From Hyphomicrobiales bacterium (lineage in GTDB: Bacteria > Pseudomonadota > Alphaproteobacteria > Rhizobiales > Rhizobiaceae): a DNA stretch of 64,000 bases. The notes under the pieces are model-generated. The model was not told the DNA's origin and searched no databases. It saw nothing but the letters and a program-made list of their open reading frames with translations. Every line of letters starts with the position of its first letter. The first letter of the stretch is position 1. Both the position numbers and the translations under genes were made by a program. Where the stretch lies: assembly GCA_900471515.1 (NCBI GenBank), contig UCFC01000018.1, positions 224,158 through 288,157 of the forward strand, given 5' to 3'. Shown piece by piece: positions 26,093-36,594 of this stretch.

Positions 26093-26380
26093 TCAGACGC
26101 CTTCGACCACAACCATTTCCGCATCGGCAACTTCCTGGCGGATTTTGGCGGCGGCCTGGTATTCCGGCGAATTATAGCAGTCGACGGCATGCTGCATCGA
26201 GGGAAATTCGATGACGACATTGCGGGCGCGCGCCTTGCCTTCGAGCTCGGTGATCGCGCCGCCGCGGGCGAGGAAGTTCGCGCCATATTTTTCGAAGGCG
26301 GGCTTGGCGGTTGCGACATAGTCCTTGTAGCGCTCGAGGTCGCGTACATCGACGCGGGCGATCCAATATGCCTTGGCCAT
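26093..26380 (-). CDS. DUF1330 domain-containing protein
   Basis: 95-residue protein of the DUF1330 dimeric alpha/beta-barrel family: AKAYWIARVDVRDLERYKDYVA at the start and VVIEFPSMQHAVDCYNSPEYQAA later, the two strand-helix units of the fold. Function unknown, possibly a small-molecule-modifying enzyme. The start at 26380 has AAGGAG; it lies 23 bp after pyrF on the same strand and is probably co-transcribed. Confidence 0.9.
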   Translation of the reverse strand: MAKAYWIARVDVRDLERYKDYVATAKPAFEKYGANFLARGGAITELEGKARARNVVIEFPSMQHAVDCYNSPEYQAAAKIRQEVADAEMVVVEGV

Positions 26381-26403
26381 TCTTGTCTCCTTCAGCGGAT
26401 CTG

Positions 26404-27111
26404 TCAGCGGTTTGCCGGCCACAGCGCGGCGACCATTTCATTGAGGATTGCCCGCGCCGCTTCCCGCGGCTCCGGCGCCTTGACGATCGGGCGGGCGACG
26501 ACGAGATGGGTGGAGCCGGCTTTCAGCGCATCGGAAGGCGTCATCACCCGCTTTTGGTCGCCCTTCTCCGCGCCCGCCGGACGGATGCCGGGCGTGACGA
26601 TGGCCATATCAGGGCCGATAATTTCGCGGACAGCGGCCGATTCCTCGGCCGAGCAGACGATGCCGCCCATGCCGGCCGCGCGTGCCTGTTCGGCCCGGCG
26701 TGCAACCAGCGTTTTCGGATCGAGCTGATAGCCGGCCTCGACAAGGTCTTCGGCATCCATCGAGGTCAGTACGGTCACGCCGAGCAGGCAGAGCCCGGAG
26801 CCCTTCGCCGCTTCGACCGCCGCCTTCATCGCTTTCGGATAGGCATGCAGCGTCAGCATCGACATGCCCATCTTGGCGATGTTCTCGACGCCGGATGCGA
26901 CCGTGTTGTCGATATCGAGCAGCTTCATGTCGAGGAAGATCTTCTTGCCGCTGGCGGCAAGCTCACGGGCAAATTCCAGCCCGCCGGCAAAGACGAGCTG
27001 GTAGCCGATCTTGTAGAAGAGAATGTCGTCGCCGAGCGTGGAAACCAGTCTTTCCGCTTCGCCAATCGTTGGAACATCCAGCCCGACGATCAACCGCTCG
27101 CGTGCGTCCAT
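26404..27111 (-). CDS. pyrF: orotidine-5'-phosphate decarboxylase
   Basis: 235-residue TIM-barrel enzyme converting OMP to UMP, last step of de novo pyrimidine synthesis. The catalytic Asp-Lys-Asp array is in [14 protein letters not shown]; substrate-phosphate binding is in [10 protein letters not shown] and the C-terminal LVVARPI. Length matches the family. It starts seven bases after the histidine-phosphatase stop, within a leftward operon that starts at pmtA. Confidence 0.97.
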   Translation of the reverse strand: MDARERLIVGLDVPTIGEAERLVSTLGDDILFYKIGYQLVFAGGLEFARELAASGKKIFLDMKLLDIDNTVASGVENIAKMGMSMLTLHAYPKAMKAAVEAAKGSGLCLLGVTVLTSMDAEDLVEAGYQLDPKTLVARRAEQARAAGMGGIVCSAEESAAVREIIGPDMAIVTPGIRPAGAEKGDQKRVMTPSDALKAGSTHLVVARPIVKAPEPREAARAILNEMVAALWPANR

Positions 27112-27117
27112 CTCAAA

Positions 27118-27699
27118 TCATCCCCGCCAGTCTTCGATGGGTGTCCAGTCGCATGATAAACGCCGGTCCGCAAGACCGAAAGCATAGAGATTGCCGCCGC
27201 CGCCCGGCTGGTCGCGATCGCGCGCGATCGGCGCGCCCATCAGGTGGCACTTGAGCAAGGTCCCGACGCCGCCGTGGCCGACAAAGGCGATCGGCGCATT
27301 CCGGTCATGCGAGGAAAGGATGGTCTCGACCGCGGAGACGATGCGGGCCTGTGCGTCGGCGGCCCGCTCCCAGCCTCTGAAGCTCTCCTGCGGATGGGCG
27401 AAAAACCAGTTGGCCGCCTCTTCGAACTTGTCCGGCGGCAGGAAGCCCGTGGCGGAGCGGTCGTTCTCATGCATGCCGTGCACGATCTCGATTTTCGTGC
27501 CCGATGCCGCGGCAAGGATTTCCGCCGTCTCGATCGCCTTCGTCTCGTCGCTGCAGACGATGCGGGCAAGCCGCCTGGCCCAGTCGCCGGAAGCGGCCTT
27601 GCGGGCGCGTTCCGCGCCGAGGTCGGAAAGCCCCCATTTGGGAACGGGAACCTCAGGGTCGATCTTGACCTGAGGATGCGTAATATAAAGTCCAAACAT
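27118..27699 (-). CDS. histidine phosphatase superfamily protein with altered RHG motif
   Basis: 193-residue protein of the phosphoglycerate mutase-like superfamily. The usual N-terminal RHG reads THP (Thr7-His8-Pro9 in LYITHPQV), keeping the phosphate-accepting histidine but losing the first arginine, and the second conserved arginine is lysine (SDETKAIETAE). The C-terminal histidine in FVGHGGVGTLL remains. Either a specialised phosphatase or a weak enzyme. It starts right at the pmtA stop and precedes pyrF, so the three form an operon. Confidence 0.88.
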   Translation of the reverse strand: MFGLYITHPQVKIDPEVPVPKWGLSDLGAERARKAASGDWARRLARIVCSDETKAIETAEILAAASGTKIEIVHGMHENDRSATGFLPPDKFEEAANWFFAHPQESFRGWERAADAQARIVSAVETILSSHDRNAPIAFVGHGGVGTLLKCHLMGAPIARDRDQPGGGGNLYAFGLADRRLSCDWTPIEDWRG

Positions 27700-28293
27700 T
27701 TATGCGCGCCTATAGATCCAGAGTTGGGCTGGAGGAATATTGCGCACGATGAAATCAAAATGATGAATGCTGTAGCGATCGGCATTGGCGACGATCGGCG
27801 AAACCGGCCCGTAGGAGATCTGCACCATCGGCCGGCCGGCCGGCATGCGGTCGAGCAGGCTTTCCAGGAGCGCGATGCGCGCCTGCATGGGGAAGTTCAG
27901 CAGCGGTATGCCTGAAATGACGCTGTCGAACTTCTGGTCCTTCAGCGATCCCAACGTTTTGTCGAGATCGAAGGCGTCGCCGTTGATGAAGGTGACGCCG
28001 GGATAAAGCTGCACTAGGTGCTGGTAAAAGTCCGTCGAATATTCGATGGCGACGAGCTTTTCCGGCTTCACGCCATGCGCAAGGATCGCCTTTGTGATTG
28101 CGCCCGTGCCGGGACCGAGTTCGAGCACCGGCAGGCCCGATTGCGGATTTGCGACACTCGCCATCTTGCGGGCGGTGATCGAGGATGTCGGAACGATGGA
28201 GCCGACGGTCTTCGGCCCCTGCATCATGCCCTTGAAGAAGCGGATCTCCTCGTCAAATTTCCTGCCGAGCCGTTCCTTGAGCCGCAATGCCAT
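27700..28293 (-). CDS. pmtA: phospholipid N-methyltransferase
   Basis: 197-residue SAM-dependent enzyme that methylates phosphatidylethanolamine toward phosphatidylcholine. It begins MALRLKERLGRKFDEEIRFFKGMMQGPKTVGSIVPTS in parts typical of Rhizobium-type PmtA; the SAM motif is VLELGPGTGAITKAIL, followed by NGDAFDL. Phosphatidylcholine is needed by rhizobia for normal host interaction. First gene of the leftward pmtA-phosphatase-pyrF unit. The Rhizobium subtype supports the family assignment of the organism. Confidence 0.93.
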   Translation of the reverse strand: MALRLKERLGRKFDEEIRFFKGMMQGPKTVGSIVPTSSITARKMASVANPQSGLPVLELGPGTGAITKAILAHGVKPEKLVAIEYSTDFYQHLVQLYPGVTFINGDAFDLDKTLGSLKDQKFDSVISGIPLLNFPMQARIALLESLLDRMPAGRPMVQISYGPVSPIVANADRYSIHHFDFIVRNIPPAQLWIYRRA

Positions 28294-28390
28294 GCCATCC
28301 TCCCATGCCTGCCGTTCAACTCTCCCTTAATTGCAGGAGGATCGAACAAAAACAAGGGGAGATGTCGCGATCAGGAAAGTTTCAGGCAGG

Positions 28391-28414
28391 AAAACGACGC
28401 GCGTTTACACGCGC
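28391..28414 (-). terminator. terminator overlapping the dnaN stop codon
   Basis: GCGCGT-TTAC-ACGCGC (28399-28414) includes the dnaN stop codon in its loop. On the minus strand it is followed by CGTCGTTTTCC, a short U-run. Confidence 0.65.
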
Positions 28415-29523
28415 ATCGGCATCAGGACATAGAGAGCGTCGTCACCGGCCGTGTCGCGCACGAGTGTCGGCGAACCGGCATCGGCCAGCAGGAAGATCGC
28501 CTCGTCGCCGGAAAGCTGCGCGGTGATGTCGAGCAGGTACTTGGCGTTGAAGCCGATTTCCATCGGATCCGTATCGTAGCCGACGGCGACTTCTTCCGTG
28601 GCGCTGCCGGAATCCGGATTGTTGACGGTCAGCAGCAGCTGGCCGTCGGAGAGCGCGAGCTTCACGGCGCGGCCGCGCTCGGACGAAATGGTGGAGACGC
28701 GGTCGACGGCCTGGGCGAAGCTCGTGCAGTCGACGCGCATTTCCTTGTCGTTATTGGACGGGATGACGCGCTGATAATCCGGGAAGGTGCCGTCGATCAG
28801 CTTCGAGGTCATGACGATGGAGCCGATCGTAAGGCGGATCTTGGCGTCGGAGACTTCGACGGTGACGATGGCGTCAGGCGTATCGACGAGCTTCTGCAGT
28901 TCGCCGACCGTCTTGCGCGGAATGATGATGCCCGGCATGCCTTCCGAGCCCGAAGGCGCATCCACGTCGGCGCGGGCGAGGCGATGGCCGTCGGTCGCAA
29001 CGGCCCGCAGCTTCAAGTCGCCCTTGCTTTCGATCGTGTGGAAGAAGATGCCGTTGAGATAGTAGCGGGTTTCTTCGGTCGAGATGGCAAACTGCGTGCG
29101 GTCGATCAGCATCTTCAGGTCGCTTGCCGTTAGCTTGAAGGAATGCGTGAAGGTACCGGCGGTCAGGTCCGGGAAGTCGGATTCCGGCAGGCACTGCAGC
29201 GAGAATTTCGAGCGGCCCGACTGCACGTTCATCGAGCCGCCGTCCTGCGTGGTGGCGAGCAGCACCTCGGCGCCGTCGGGAAGCTTGCGCACGATATCGT
29301 AAAGAAGATGGGCCGGAACGGTGGTGGCGCCCGCCTGCTCGACATTGGCAGGCGTCGCTTCGGTAATTTCCAGGTCGAGGTCGGTCGCCTTCATGTCGAG
29401 GTTCTGCCCGTCGGCCTTCAGGAGCACGTTGGACAGGATCGGGATGGTGTTGCGGCGTTCGACCACGCGGTGGACGTGGTTCAGCGACTTCAAAAGGTTT
29501 GACCGCTCAATAGTAATACGCAT
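28405..29523 (-). CDS. dnaN: DNA polymerase III subunit beta (sliding clamp)
   Basis: 372-residue ring-forming clamp that tethers replicative polymerase to DNA. Three repeated clamp domains are recognisable, beginning MRITIERSNLLKSLNHVHRVVERRNTIPILSNV and ending in YVLMPMRV, the binding pocket end. Full length. As usual in alphaproteobacteria of this group it is not next to dnaA. Divergent from rsmI across a 247-bp spacer that must hold both promoters. Confidence 0.97.
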   Translation of the reverse strand: MRITIERSNLLKSLNHVHRVVERRNTIPILSNVLLKADGQNLDMKATDLDLEITEATPANVEQAGATTVPAHLLYDIVRKLPDGAEVLLATTQDGGSMNVQSGRSKFSLQCLPESDFPDLTAGTFTHSFKLTASDLKMLIDRTQFAISTEETRYYLNGIFFHTIESKGDLKLRAVATDGHRLARADVDAPSGSEGMPGIIIPRKTVGELQKLVDTPDAIVTVEVSDAKIRLTIGSIVMTSKLIDGTFPDYQRVIPSNNDKEMRVDCTSFAQAVDRVSTISSERGRAVKLALSDGQLLLTVNNPDSGSATEEVAVGYDTDPMEIGFNAKYLLDITAQLSGDEAIFLLADAGSPTLVRDTAGDDALYVLMPMRV

Positions 29524-29770
29524 GGGATGCTACCGCTTTCGACCTTTACTACCGGGGCGCAGGAAGCGCCGCGTCACTGCTTTCCCCTTCGGCAAAGGGG
29601 AGTGGACGGGCAAAATGGCAGAACTTTGCCAGCGAATGCAAGAGGCATGGCGGTCCAGGGGCCTGCAAATGCCGTTTTGTAATGCAATGCTCACAGAAAT
29701 CGCGGCCCCTTGTCGAAGCGGCGCCGCTCGCCCATAAAGGGAAGAGGCCGGCGGGACGAAAGCGAGTGAC

Positions 29771-30677
<907 letters not shown>

Positions 30678-30685
<8 letters not shown>

Positions 30686-31046
30686 CGGCGAGGCCACGCT
30701 CCGCAGGAAAAAGGCGCTGCGCCGTGGCTCGGCCGCGGAATATATCGCCGCCCTTTTCCTGATGCTGAAGGGCTACCGCATCCTCGCCCTGCGCTACAGG
30801 ACGAAACTCGGCGAGATCGATATCATCGCCCGCAAGGGCGATCTTGCCGTCTTCGTCGAGGTCAAGGCGCGCGCGGATGAAATGGGCGCGGTGGATGCCG
30901 TCTCCTACACGTCTCAAAATCGAATCCGGGCGGCGAGCGATCTTTGGCTCGCGCGCCAGCGTGACTATGCTCTTCTTTCGCAACGCTATGATATCATTGC
31001 GATATTGCCGGGAAAACTGCCGCGCCATTTCCCGAATGCCTTTTAG
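30678..31046 (+). CDS. YraN family protein (UPF0102)
   Basis: 122-residue nuclease-like protein of the YraN/UPF0102 group with RGSAAEYIAALFLMLKGYRILALRYRTKLGEIDIIARKG and FVEVKARA, the restriction-endonuclease-like catalytic strand set (E, D, ExK). Function unknown; often next to rsmI and implicated by context in DNA or replication-linked work. Translationally coupled to rsmI through an eight-base overlap. Confidence 0.93.
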
Positions 31047-31112
31047 GATCGCGAAATTCCGCACGCGCCTGGAGGCTCGCGCGCAAGGTTTTGTTAAAAT
31101 TTTAGCGTCTGC

Positions 31113-31142
31113 TTGAACGGGCTTTTATGACTCTTTTGTTAT
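31113..31142 (+). promoter_or_regulatory. possible sigma-70-type promoter of the cupin gene
   Basis: TTGAAC (31113-31118) and TGTTAT (31137-31142) are 18 bases apart, 39 bp before the cupin start codon, in an AT-rich stretch. Match to the consensus is moderate. Confidence 0.3.
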
Positions 31143-31180
31143 CCACGCCTCAGCTAGGGGTAGCAAACTGGGGGATACAG

Positions 31181-31684
31181 ATGGCCTGGAAGATGATGCT
31201 CGCAAGCGCTGTCGCAATGGCTGCGCGATCCGTGCCTTATGCTGCGCTGAAACCGACAGGTCAAACGTTCGTCGCGCACGCCAGCGACGACATGGTGCTG
31301 AAGTCGACGCCCATCAACCCGGACTGGATCATCAGCGGCAATCCGCAGGCGCGCACGGCAGAACATTCCCGCGGCCACGACGAGGCAGCGCTCACGGCGA
31401 TCTGGGATTGCACGGCAGGCGAATTCCGCTGGCGTTTCGGCTGGGACGAGACGGTCATGATCCTCGAAGGCGAGGTGCACGTTACGACCGAGGACGGCCT
31501 TGAGCGCACGCTGCAGGCAGGCGATGTCGCCTTCTTTGCCGGCGGCACCTGGGCGAACTGGCGGGTGGACGATTACGTCCGCAAGGTTGCCTTCCTGCGC
31601 AAGCCCTTCCCGAAGCCGCTCGCCATCGCCTACCGCCTGCGCAACCTCTTGCGCAGCAACGGCAGCGCCGGCATCGCCGCCTGA
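31181..31684 (+). CDS. cupin domain-containing protein
   Basis: 167-residue single-cupin protein. The barrel has GEFRWRFGWDETVMILEGEVHVTTEDG and LQAGDVAFFAGGTWANWRV, the EutQ/DUF861 pattern of a sugar or metal-binding cupin with one of the metal-binding histidines missing. Start at 31181 follows GGGGA; an in-frame upstream GTG/ATG region would overlap the promoter. A TTGAAC...TGTTAT promoter-like pair lies at 31113-31142. Between yraN and gshB, role unknown. Confidence 0.85.
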   Translation: MAWKMMLASAVAMAARSVPYAALKPTGQTFVAHASDDMVLKSTPINPDWIISGNPQARTAEHSRGHDEAALTAIWDCTAGEFRWRFGWDETVMILEGEVHVTTEDGLERTLQAGDVAFFAGGTWANWRVDDYVRKVAFLRKPFPKPLAIAYRLRNLLRSNGSAGIAA

Positions 31685-31780
31685 AAATAGCGCCCGCGCA
31701 GATGCCGGAAGCCATTGATTGCCGTTGCGTTTGAGGCCTGACCGACCTACATCTGGGCGGCATCAGCTCAAGGGACGGAA

Positions 31781-32728
31781 ATGGCCAAGATCAAGAACGT
31801 AGCGGTCCAGATGGACCATGTCTCCGGCATCAATATCGCGGGCGATTCGACCTTCGCCATGAGCCTCGAAGCGCAGGCGCGCGGCTACAGGCTCTTCCAT
31901 TACACACCTGAGCGCCTGAGCTTTCGCGACGGCACGCTCTATGCGTCCGTGGAGCCGATGGTGCTGCGCGACGTCAAGGGCGACCATTTTGAGCTCGGCG
32001 CGCCGGAGCGCATCGACCTCTCGACGATGGATGTCGTCCTCTTGCGCCAGGACCCGCCCTTCGACATGGCCTACATCACCTCGACTCATCTTCTGGAACG
32101 CATCCATCCGAAGACGCTCGTCGTCAACGATCCGGCCTGGGTGCGCAACTCGCCGGAGAAGATCTTCGTCACCGAATTTTCCGACCTGATGCCGAAGACG
32201 CTGATCACCAAGGACCCCGGCGAAATCCGCCGCTTCCGCGACGAGATGGGCGATATCATCCTGAAACCGCTCTACGGCAACGGCGGCGCCGGCGTCTTCC
32301 ATTCCACCAGGGACGACCGCAACCTGTCTTCGCTGCTCGAAATGTTCGGCCAGCTTTTCCGCGAACCTTTCATCGCCCAGCAATATTTGCCCGACGTGCG
32401 CAAGGGCGACAAACGCATCATCCTCGTCGACGGGCAGTTTGCCGGCGCCATCAATCGCGTCCCGGCCGAGCATGACAGCCGCTCCAACATGCATGTCGGC
32501 GGCCGTGCCGAGCCGACCGAACTGACGGCGCGCGAAAAGGAAATCTGCGAGCGCATCGGTCCGGCCCTGCGTGAACGCGGCTTCCTGCTTGTCGGCATCG
32601 ACGTGATCGGCGATTACATGACCGAGATCAACGTCACTTCGCCGACCGGCATCCGCGAGGTGAAGAAGTTCGGCGGCGCGGATATCGCAAGCCTGCTGTG
32701 GGATGCGATCGAGCGCAAACGCGGCTAG
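31781..32728 (+). CDS. gshB: glutathione synthase
   Basis: 315-residue ATP-grasp ligase joining gamma-glutamylcysteine with glycine. Motifs include [19 protein letters not shown] (substrate part), [15 protein letters not shown] (ATP-grasp glycine loop), [17 protein letters not shown] and [20 protein letters not shown] (metal-binding end). Full length. Expressed rightward after the cupin gene; inverted repeat follows. Confidence 0.97.
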   Translation: MAKIKNVAVQMDHVSGINIAGDSTFAMSLEAQARGYRLFHYTPERLSFRDGTLYASVEPMVLRDVKGDHFELGAPERIDLSTMDVVLLRQDPPFDMAYITSTHLLERIHPKTLVVNDPAWVRNSPEKIFVTEFSDLMPKTLITKDPGEIRRFRDEMGDIILKPLYGNGGAGVFHSTRDDRNLSSLLEMFGQLFREPFIAQQYLPDVRKGDKRIILVDGQFAGAINRVPAEHDSRSNMHVGGRAEPTELTAREKEICERIGPALRERGFLLVGIDVIGDYMTEINVTSPTGIREVKKFGGADIASLLWDAIERKRG

Positions 32729-32760
32729 GACAGGTCCGGCAAGCGTCCGTAGCGCTTGGC

Positions 32761-32821
32761 CGAAACAGGGAGAGAGCATTTGCGCGGTCGGAGGATCGAA
32801 GAAAATGCTCAGCCTGTTCCG
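32761..32821. repeat. long imperfect inverted repeat after gshB
   Basis: Outer arms CGAAACAGG (32761-32769) and CCTGTTCCG (32813-32821), one mismatch, enclose inner perfect arms GAGCATTT (32774-32781) and AAATGCTC (32803-32810). It is 32 bp after the gshB stop. It may act as a terminator or be a dispersed intergenic element. Confidence 0.6.
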
Positions 32822-32976
32822 TCTTTGATCGCCTTCGTTCCGACTTTGCAACCGGCCGCAATTCGATTGCAGCGGAAGGCTGAATCTGTTCGCTTATCGT
32901 TCTTGTTTTATTCCGGATTCCATGCAAGATTGTGACCGCCTTCATAGGCGGGGCATGAAGATTACGGGGCAGGGGC

Positions 32977-34509
32977 ATGGTCGCGCGCGTCAGCACGGTT
33001 GCATTTCAGGGGATTGAAGGTGTCCCGGTGGAGGTCCAGGTCATGGTCGCCCCCGGCAAAATGGGGATGCAGATCGTCGGCCTTCCGGACAAGGCGGTTG
33101 CGGAGAGCCGCGAGCGGGTGCAGGCGGCCTTGCACGCCTCGGGGCTGGCGCTGCCGGCAAAACGTGTGACGGTCAACCTTGCGCCTGCCGACCTTCCCAA
33201 AGAGGGCAGCCACTTCGATCTTCCCATCGCGCTCGGGCTGATGGCGGCGCTCGGCGCCATTCCGGCGGATGCCCTGGCCGACTATGTCGTCGTCGGCGAA
33301 CTCAATCTCGACGGCACGATCGCCGCCATCGCCGGCGCCCTGCCGGCCGCTATCGGCGCCAATGCCACCGGAAAAGGGCTGGTCTGCCCGGCCGAAAGCG
33401 GCGCGGAAGCCGCCTGGGCGGGATCCGAGGTCGATATCCTGGCGCCGCGCAGCCTGATCGCGCTGGCCAACCATTTCCGCGGCACGCAGATCCTGTCGCG
33501 CCCGGAACCGTCCATCCGTCCCAACGCCGCAAATCTTCCCGATCTCGCTGAAATCAAGGGGCAGGAAAGCGCCAAACGGGCGCTGGAAGTGGCGGCTGCC
33601 GGCGGCCACAACCTGTTGATGGTCGGGCCGCCCGGCTCCGGCAAGTCGATGCTGGCATCAAGGCTGCCCTCCATCCTGCCGCCGCTCTCGGCAGCCGAAC
33701 TGCTGGAAGTCTCGATGATCCATTCCATTGCCGGTCAGCTCTCGGGCGGCAAGCTCTCGGACCGCCGGCCTTTCCGCACGCCGCACCATTCGGCGACCAT
33801 GGCAGCCCTCATCGGCGGCGGCCTGCGCGCCCGCCCTGGCGAAGCTTCGCTTGCCCATCACGGCGTGCTTTTTCTTGACGAGTTCCCCGAATTTGCGCCG
33901 CAGGTGCTCGATGCCTTGCGCCAGCCGCTGGAAAGCGGCGAATGCGTCATCGCGCGCGCCAACCACCGGGTTTCCTATCCGGCGAGGATCCAGCTTGTCG
34001 CGGCGATGAACCCGTGCCGCTGCGGCATGGCGGGCGAACCCGGCCACACCTGCGCCCGCGGCCCGCGCTGCATGAGCGATTATCAGGCCCGCATTTCCGG
34101 ACCGCTGATGGACCGCATCGATATCCGCATCGATGTGCCGGCCGTTTCCGCCGCCGACCTCATCCGGCCGACGGCGGCCGAGGCGAGCGCCGATGTTGCC
34201 CGGCGTGTCGCCCGCGCCCGCGCGATCCAGCGCGAACGTTACGCTTCGGCAGGTGCTGCGGCTATTTCCACCAATGCCGGATGCTCCACCTCGATGATCG
34301 AGAAATTCGCCGAGCCGGATGCCGCAGGATTGCAGTTGCTGCGCGATGCCGCAGACAAGATGAAGTTCTCGGCGCGTGGCTATCACCGCGTCCTGAAAGT
34401 CGCCCGTACGCTCGCCGATCTCGATGGCAAGGATACGGTTGGCCGTATTCATCTGGCGGAAGCGATCTCCTATCGCGTTGCCGGCGAAAGGCTGACGGCA
34501 GCGGCGTGA
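32977..34509 (+). CDS. YifB/ComM family Mg-chelatase-like AAA+ ATPase
   Basis: 510-residue AAA+ protein: an N-terminal Lon-protease-like (ChlI) domain (residues about 10-180), then the ATPase with Walker A VGPPGSGKSML, Walker B LFLDEFPEF and a C-terminal Mg-chelatase subunit domain. ComM-type helicases promote branch migration during natural transformation. The zinc-like NPCRCGMAGEPGHTCARGPRC motif is typical. Single-gene unit followed by the heptad repeat. A role in competence here is inference from family. Confidence 0.93.
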   Translation: MVARVSTVAFQGIEGVPVEVQVMVAPGKMGMQIVGLPDKAVAESRERVQAALHASGLALPAKRVTVNLAPADLPKEGSHFDLPIALGLMAALGAIPADALADYVVVGELNLDGTIAAIAGALPAAIGANATGKGLVCPAESGAEAAWAGSEVDILAPRSLIALANHFRGTQILSRPEPSIRPNAANLPDLAEIKGQESAKRALEVAAAGGHNLLMVGPPGSGKSMLASRLPSILPPLSAAELLEVSMIHSIAGQLSGGKLSDRRPFRTPHHSATMAALIGGGLRARPGEASLAHHGVLFLDEFPEFAPQVLDALRQPLESGECVIARANHRVSYPARIQLVAAMNPCRCGMAGEPGHTCARGPRCMSDYQARISGPLMDRIDIRIDVPAVSAADLIRPTAAEASADVARRVARARAIQRERYASAGAAAISTNAGCSTSMIEKFAEPDAAGLQLLRDAADKMKFSARGYHRVLKVARTLADLDGKDTVGRIHLAEAISYRVAGERLTAAA

Positions 34510-34513
34510 TATG

Positions 34514-34641
34514 GGCGAATAGAGAGTGGCGAATAGCGAATAGCGAATAGAAAAAGCTTGCCCGGCACCGACGGGACATCCACCTTTCGCTATTCGCTAT
34601 TCGCTATTCGCTATTCGCTATTCGCTATTCGCTATTCGCTT
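34514..34641. repeat. heptanucleotide tandem repeats in inverted orientation
   Basis: On the left, GCGAATA is repeated three times (34529-34549) plus a diverged copy. After a 36-bp spacer, TTCGCTA is repeated seven times exactly and an eighth TTCGCTT follows (34586-34641). The two arrays are inverse complements, so they can form a long hairpin between the convergent ends of the comM-like gene and cysK. The right array runs directly into the cysK stop codon. Unequal copy numbers suggest slippage. Confidence 0.93.
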
Positions 34642-35602
34642 AGCTTCCCAACCCCTCAAACAACGCCGTCGAGAGATACCGTTCCGCAAAGGACGGAATA
34701 ATGACGACGATGGTCTTGCCGGCATTTTCCGGGCGGCGGCCCACTTCGATTGCGGCCGTCAGCGCAGCGCCGGAGGAAATGCCGACCGGCACGCCTTCGA
34801 GCCTTGCGACCAGCCGGGCCTGCTGGAAGGCCTCGTCATTGCTGACGGTGACGACCTCGTCATAGATGCTGGTGTCGAGGATCTTCGGCGCAAAGCCGGC
34901 GCCGATACCCTGGATCTTGTGCGGGCCGGGCGTGCCGCCTGACAGGACCGGCGAGTCGGCCGGCTCGACGGCAACGACCCGAATATCCGGCTTGCGGCTC
35001 TTCAGCACCTGGCCGACGCCGGTGATCGTGCCGCCCGTGCCGATGCCGGCAACGAAAATATCGACCTTGCCGTCCGTGTCGTTCCAGATTTCCTCGGCCG
35101 TCGTCTTGCGGTGGATTTCCGGATTGGCCGGGTTTTCGAATTGCTGCGGGATGACGGCGTCGGGAAGCGAGGCGGCAAGCTCTTCGGCCTTGGCGATCGC
35201 GCCCTTCATGCCCTTGGCGCCTTCCGTCAGCACCAGTTCGGCGCCGAGCAGCGCCAGCATCTTCCGGCGCTCGACGGACATCGTCTCGGGCATGGTGAGG
35301 ATCAGCCTGTAGCCCTTGGCGGCAGCCGCGAAGGCAAGCGCAATGCCCGTATTGCCCGATGTCGGTTCGATCAGCACGGTCTTGCCGGGCGAGATCTTGC
35401 CCTGCGTCTCCAGGCTCTCGATCATCGCGACGCCGATACGGTCCTTTACCGAGGCGATCGGATTGAAGAACTCGAGCTTGGCGAGGATGTTGGCGACCGC
35501 GCCCTTCTCCTTGGCAAGCTTGTCGAGGCGAACGAGCGGCGTGTCGCCGATTGTATCGGTAATGGAGGAATAGATGCGGCCGCGGCCCGGTTTGTGCGAC
35601 AT
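34640..35602 (-). CDS. cysK: cysteine synthase A
   Basis: 320-residue PLP enzyme making cysteine from O-acetylserine and sulfide. The PLP lysine is in [13 protein letters not shown], the substrate loop in [12 protein letters not shown] and the phosphate-binding loop in [12 protein letters not shown]. Full length. The stop codon touches a heptad repeat array. ATG follows AAAGGGAGAG, a strong ribosome site. Confidence 0.97.
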   Translation of the reverse strand: MSHKPGRGRIYSSITDTIGDTPLVRLDKLAKEKGAVANILAKLEFFNPIASVKDRIGVAMIESLETQGKISPGKTVLIEPTSGNTGIALAFAAAAKGYRLILTMPETMSVERRKMLALLGAELVLTEGAKGMKGAIAKAEELAASLPDAVIPQQFENPANPEIHRKTTAEEIWNDTDGKVDIFVAGIGTGGTITGVGQVLKSRKPDIRVVAVEPADSPVLSGGTPGPHKIQGIGAGFAPKILDTSIYDEVVTVSNDEAFQQARLVARLEGVPVGISSGAALTAAIEVGRRPENAGKTIVVIIPSFAERYLSTALFEGLGS

Positions 35603-35744
35603 GGTGCTCTCCCTTTGAAATCCATTCTGAAATCTGTGGAAACAATAGGGTCAAACCGGCGGTGAGACCAGAGTGGCTTCATCCGCCCACCGCTCGAGCC
35701 AGAGAAAAAATCCTTTGAAAACCGTCCGTTGCCGAATGTTTATT

Positions 35745-36362
35745 TCAGGCTGCACGCGTGGCGATGAAGGCGGCCGTGCCCGCCAGGATACTGGCGGCGA
35801 CCCGGTTCAGCGCCTGCAGGGCGCGCGGTTGCTTCAGCATCGTGCGGGCGCGCGAGGCAAGCAGCATATAGGGAATGAGCACGATCATCAGCACCGCGAA
35901 GGTGACGGCGAGCAGCATCAGATATTCGCGCATGCCGATGCTGTTGAGATCGATCAGCGTCGGCACCAGAGCCACGTAAAAGAGCATGGTCTTCGGATTG
36001 CCGAGCGTCACCAGCAGGCCGGACAGGAAGGACATGCCGGCACTGCCGGATTTCTTCGCGGCGATATCCTGCGGCAGCAGGCCGGCGGTCCAGAGCTTCC
36101 AGGCGATGTAACCGAGATAAAGCGCGCCGGCGATTTTGATGACGAGGAAGATCTCGGTGAAGGTCTGCGCCACGAAGGCAAGGCCCAGGATAACGGCGGT
36201 AAGATAGGTCATGTCGCCGAGCACGAGGCCGAGGCCCATGAAGAAAGTCTCGCGGAAGTTCGAGCCGAGCGCACGCGCGACGATCGCCGTGATCCCCGGT
36301 CCGGGAATGGCGGCGGCGATGAACAGGGCGCCGGCATAGGCGATCAGGGCGGTAAGGCTCAT
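35745..36362 (-). CDS. LysE family translocator
   Basis: 205-residue inner-membrane exporter with six hydrophobic segments, beginning MSLTALIAYAGALFIAAAIPGPG, the LysE/RhtB signature; LGNPKTMLFYVALVP is also family-typical. Likely exports an amino acid. ATG at 36362 follows GGAG at seven bases; a TTG four codons earlier is in the ribosome site. Divergent from dps. Confidence 0.92.
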   Translation of the reverse strand: MSLTALIAYAGALFIAAAIPGPGITAIVARALGSNFRETFFMGLGLVLGDMTYLTAVILGLAFVAQTFTEIFLVIKIAGALYLGYIAWKLWTAGLLPQDIAAKKSGSAGMSFLSGLLVTLGNPKTMLFYVALVPTLIDLNSIGMREYLMLLAVTFAVLMIVLIPYMLLASRARTMLKQPRALQALNRVAASILAGTAAFIATRAA

Positions 36363-36594
36363 CTTCAGCTCCAAGCGGTTGCCTGACCTTCCTATAGGCG
36401 CTTGCCGCAGCCTGCATCAATCGCCTGACGCTGATCCGTCCATAACCATAAAGAATAGGTCGGTTGAACGATGATCTACTTGGAAAGCGATGTTGCCTTG
36501 CTATTTTCCCCTTGCACGCGGCCGCAGACACGGCCCGCCGCGGCTTCCCCCAGGCCGCCGGCGCAAACGATTTTCATCACCAAGGAGAGAATGC

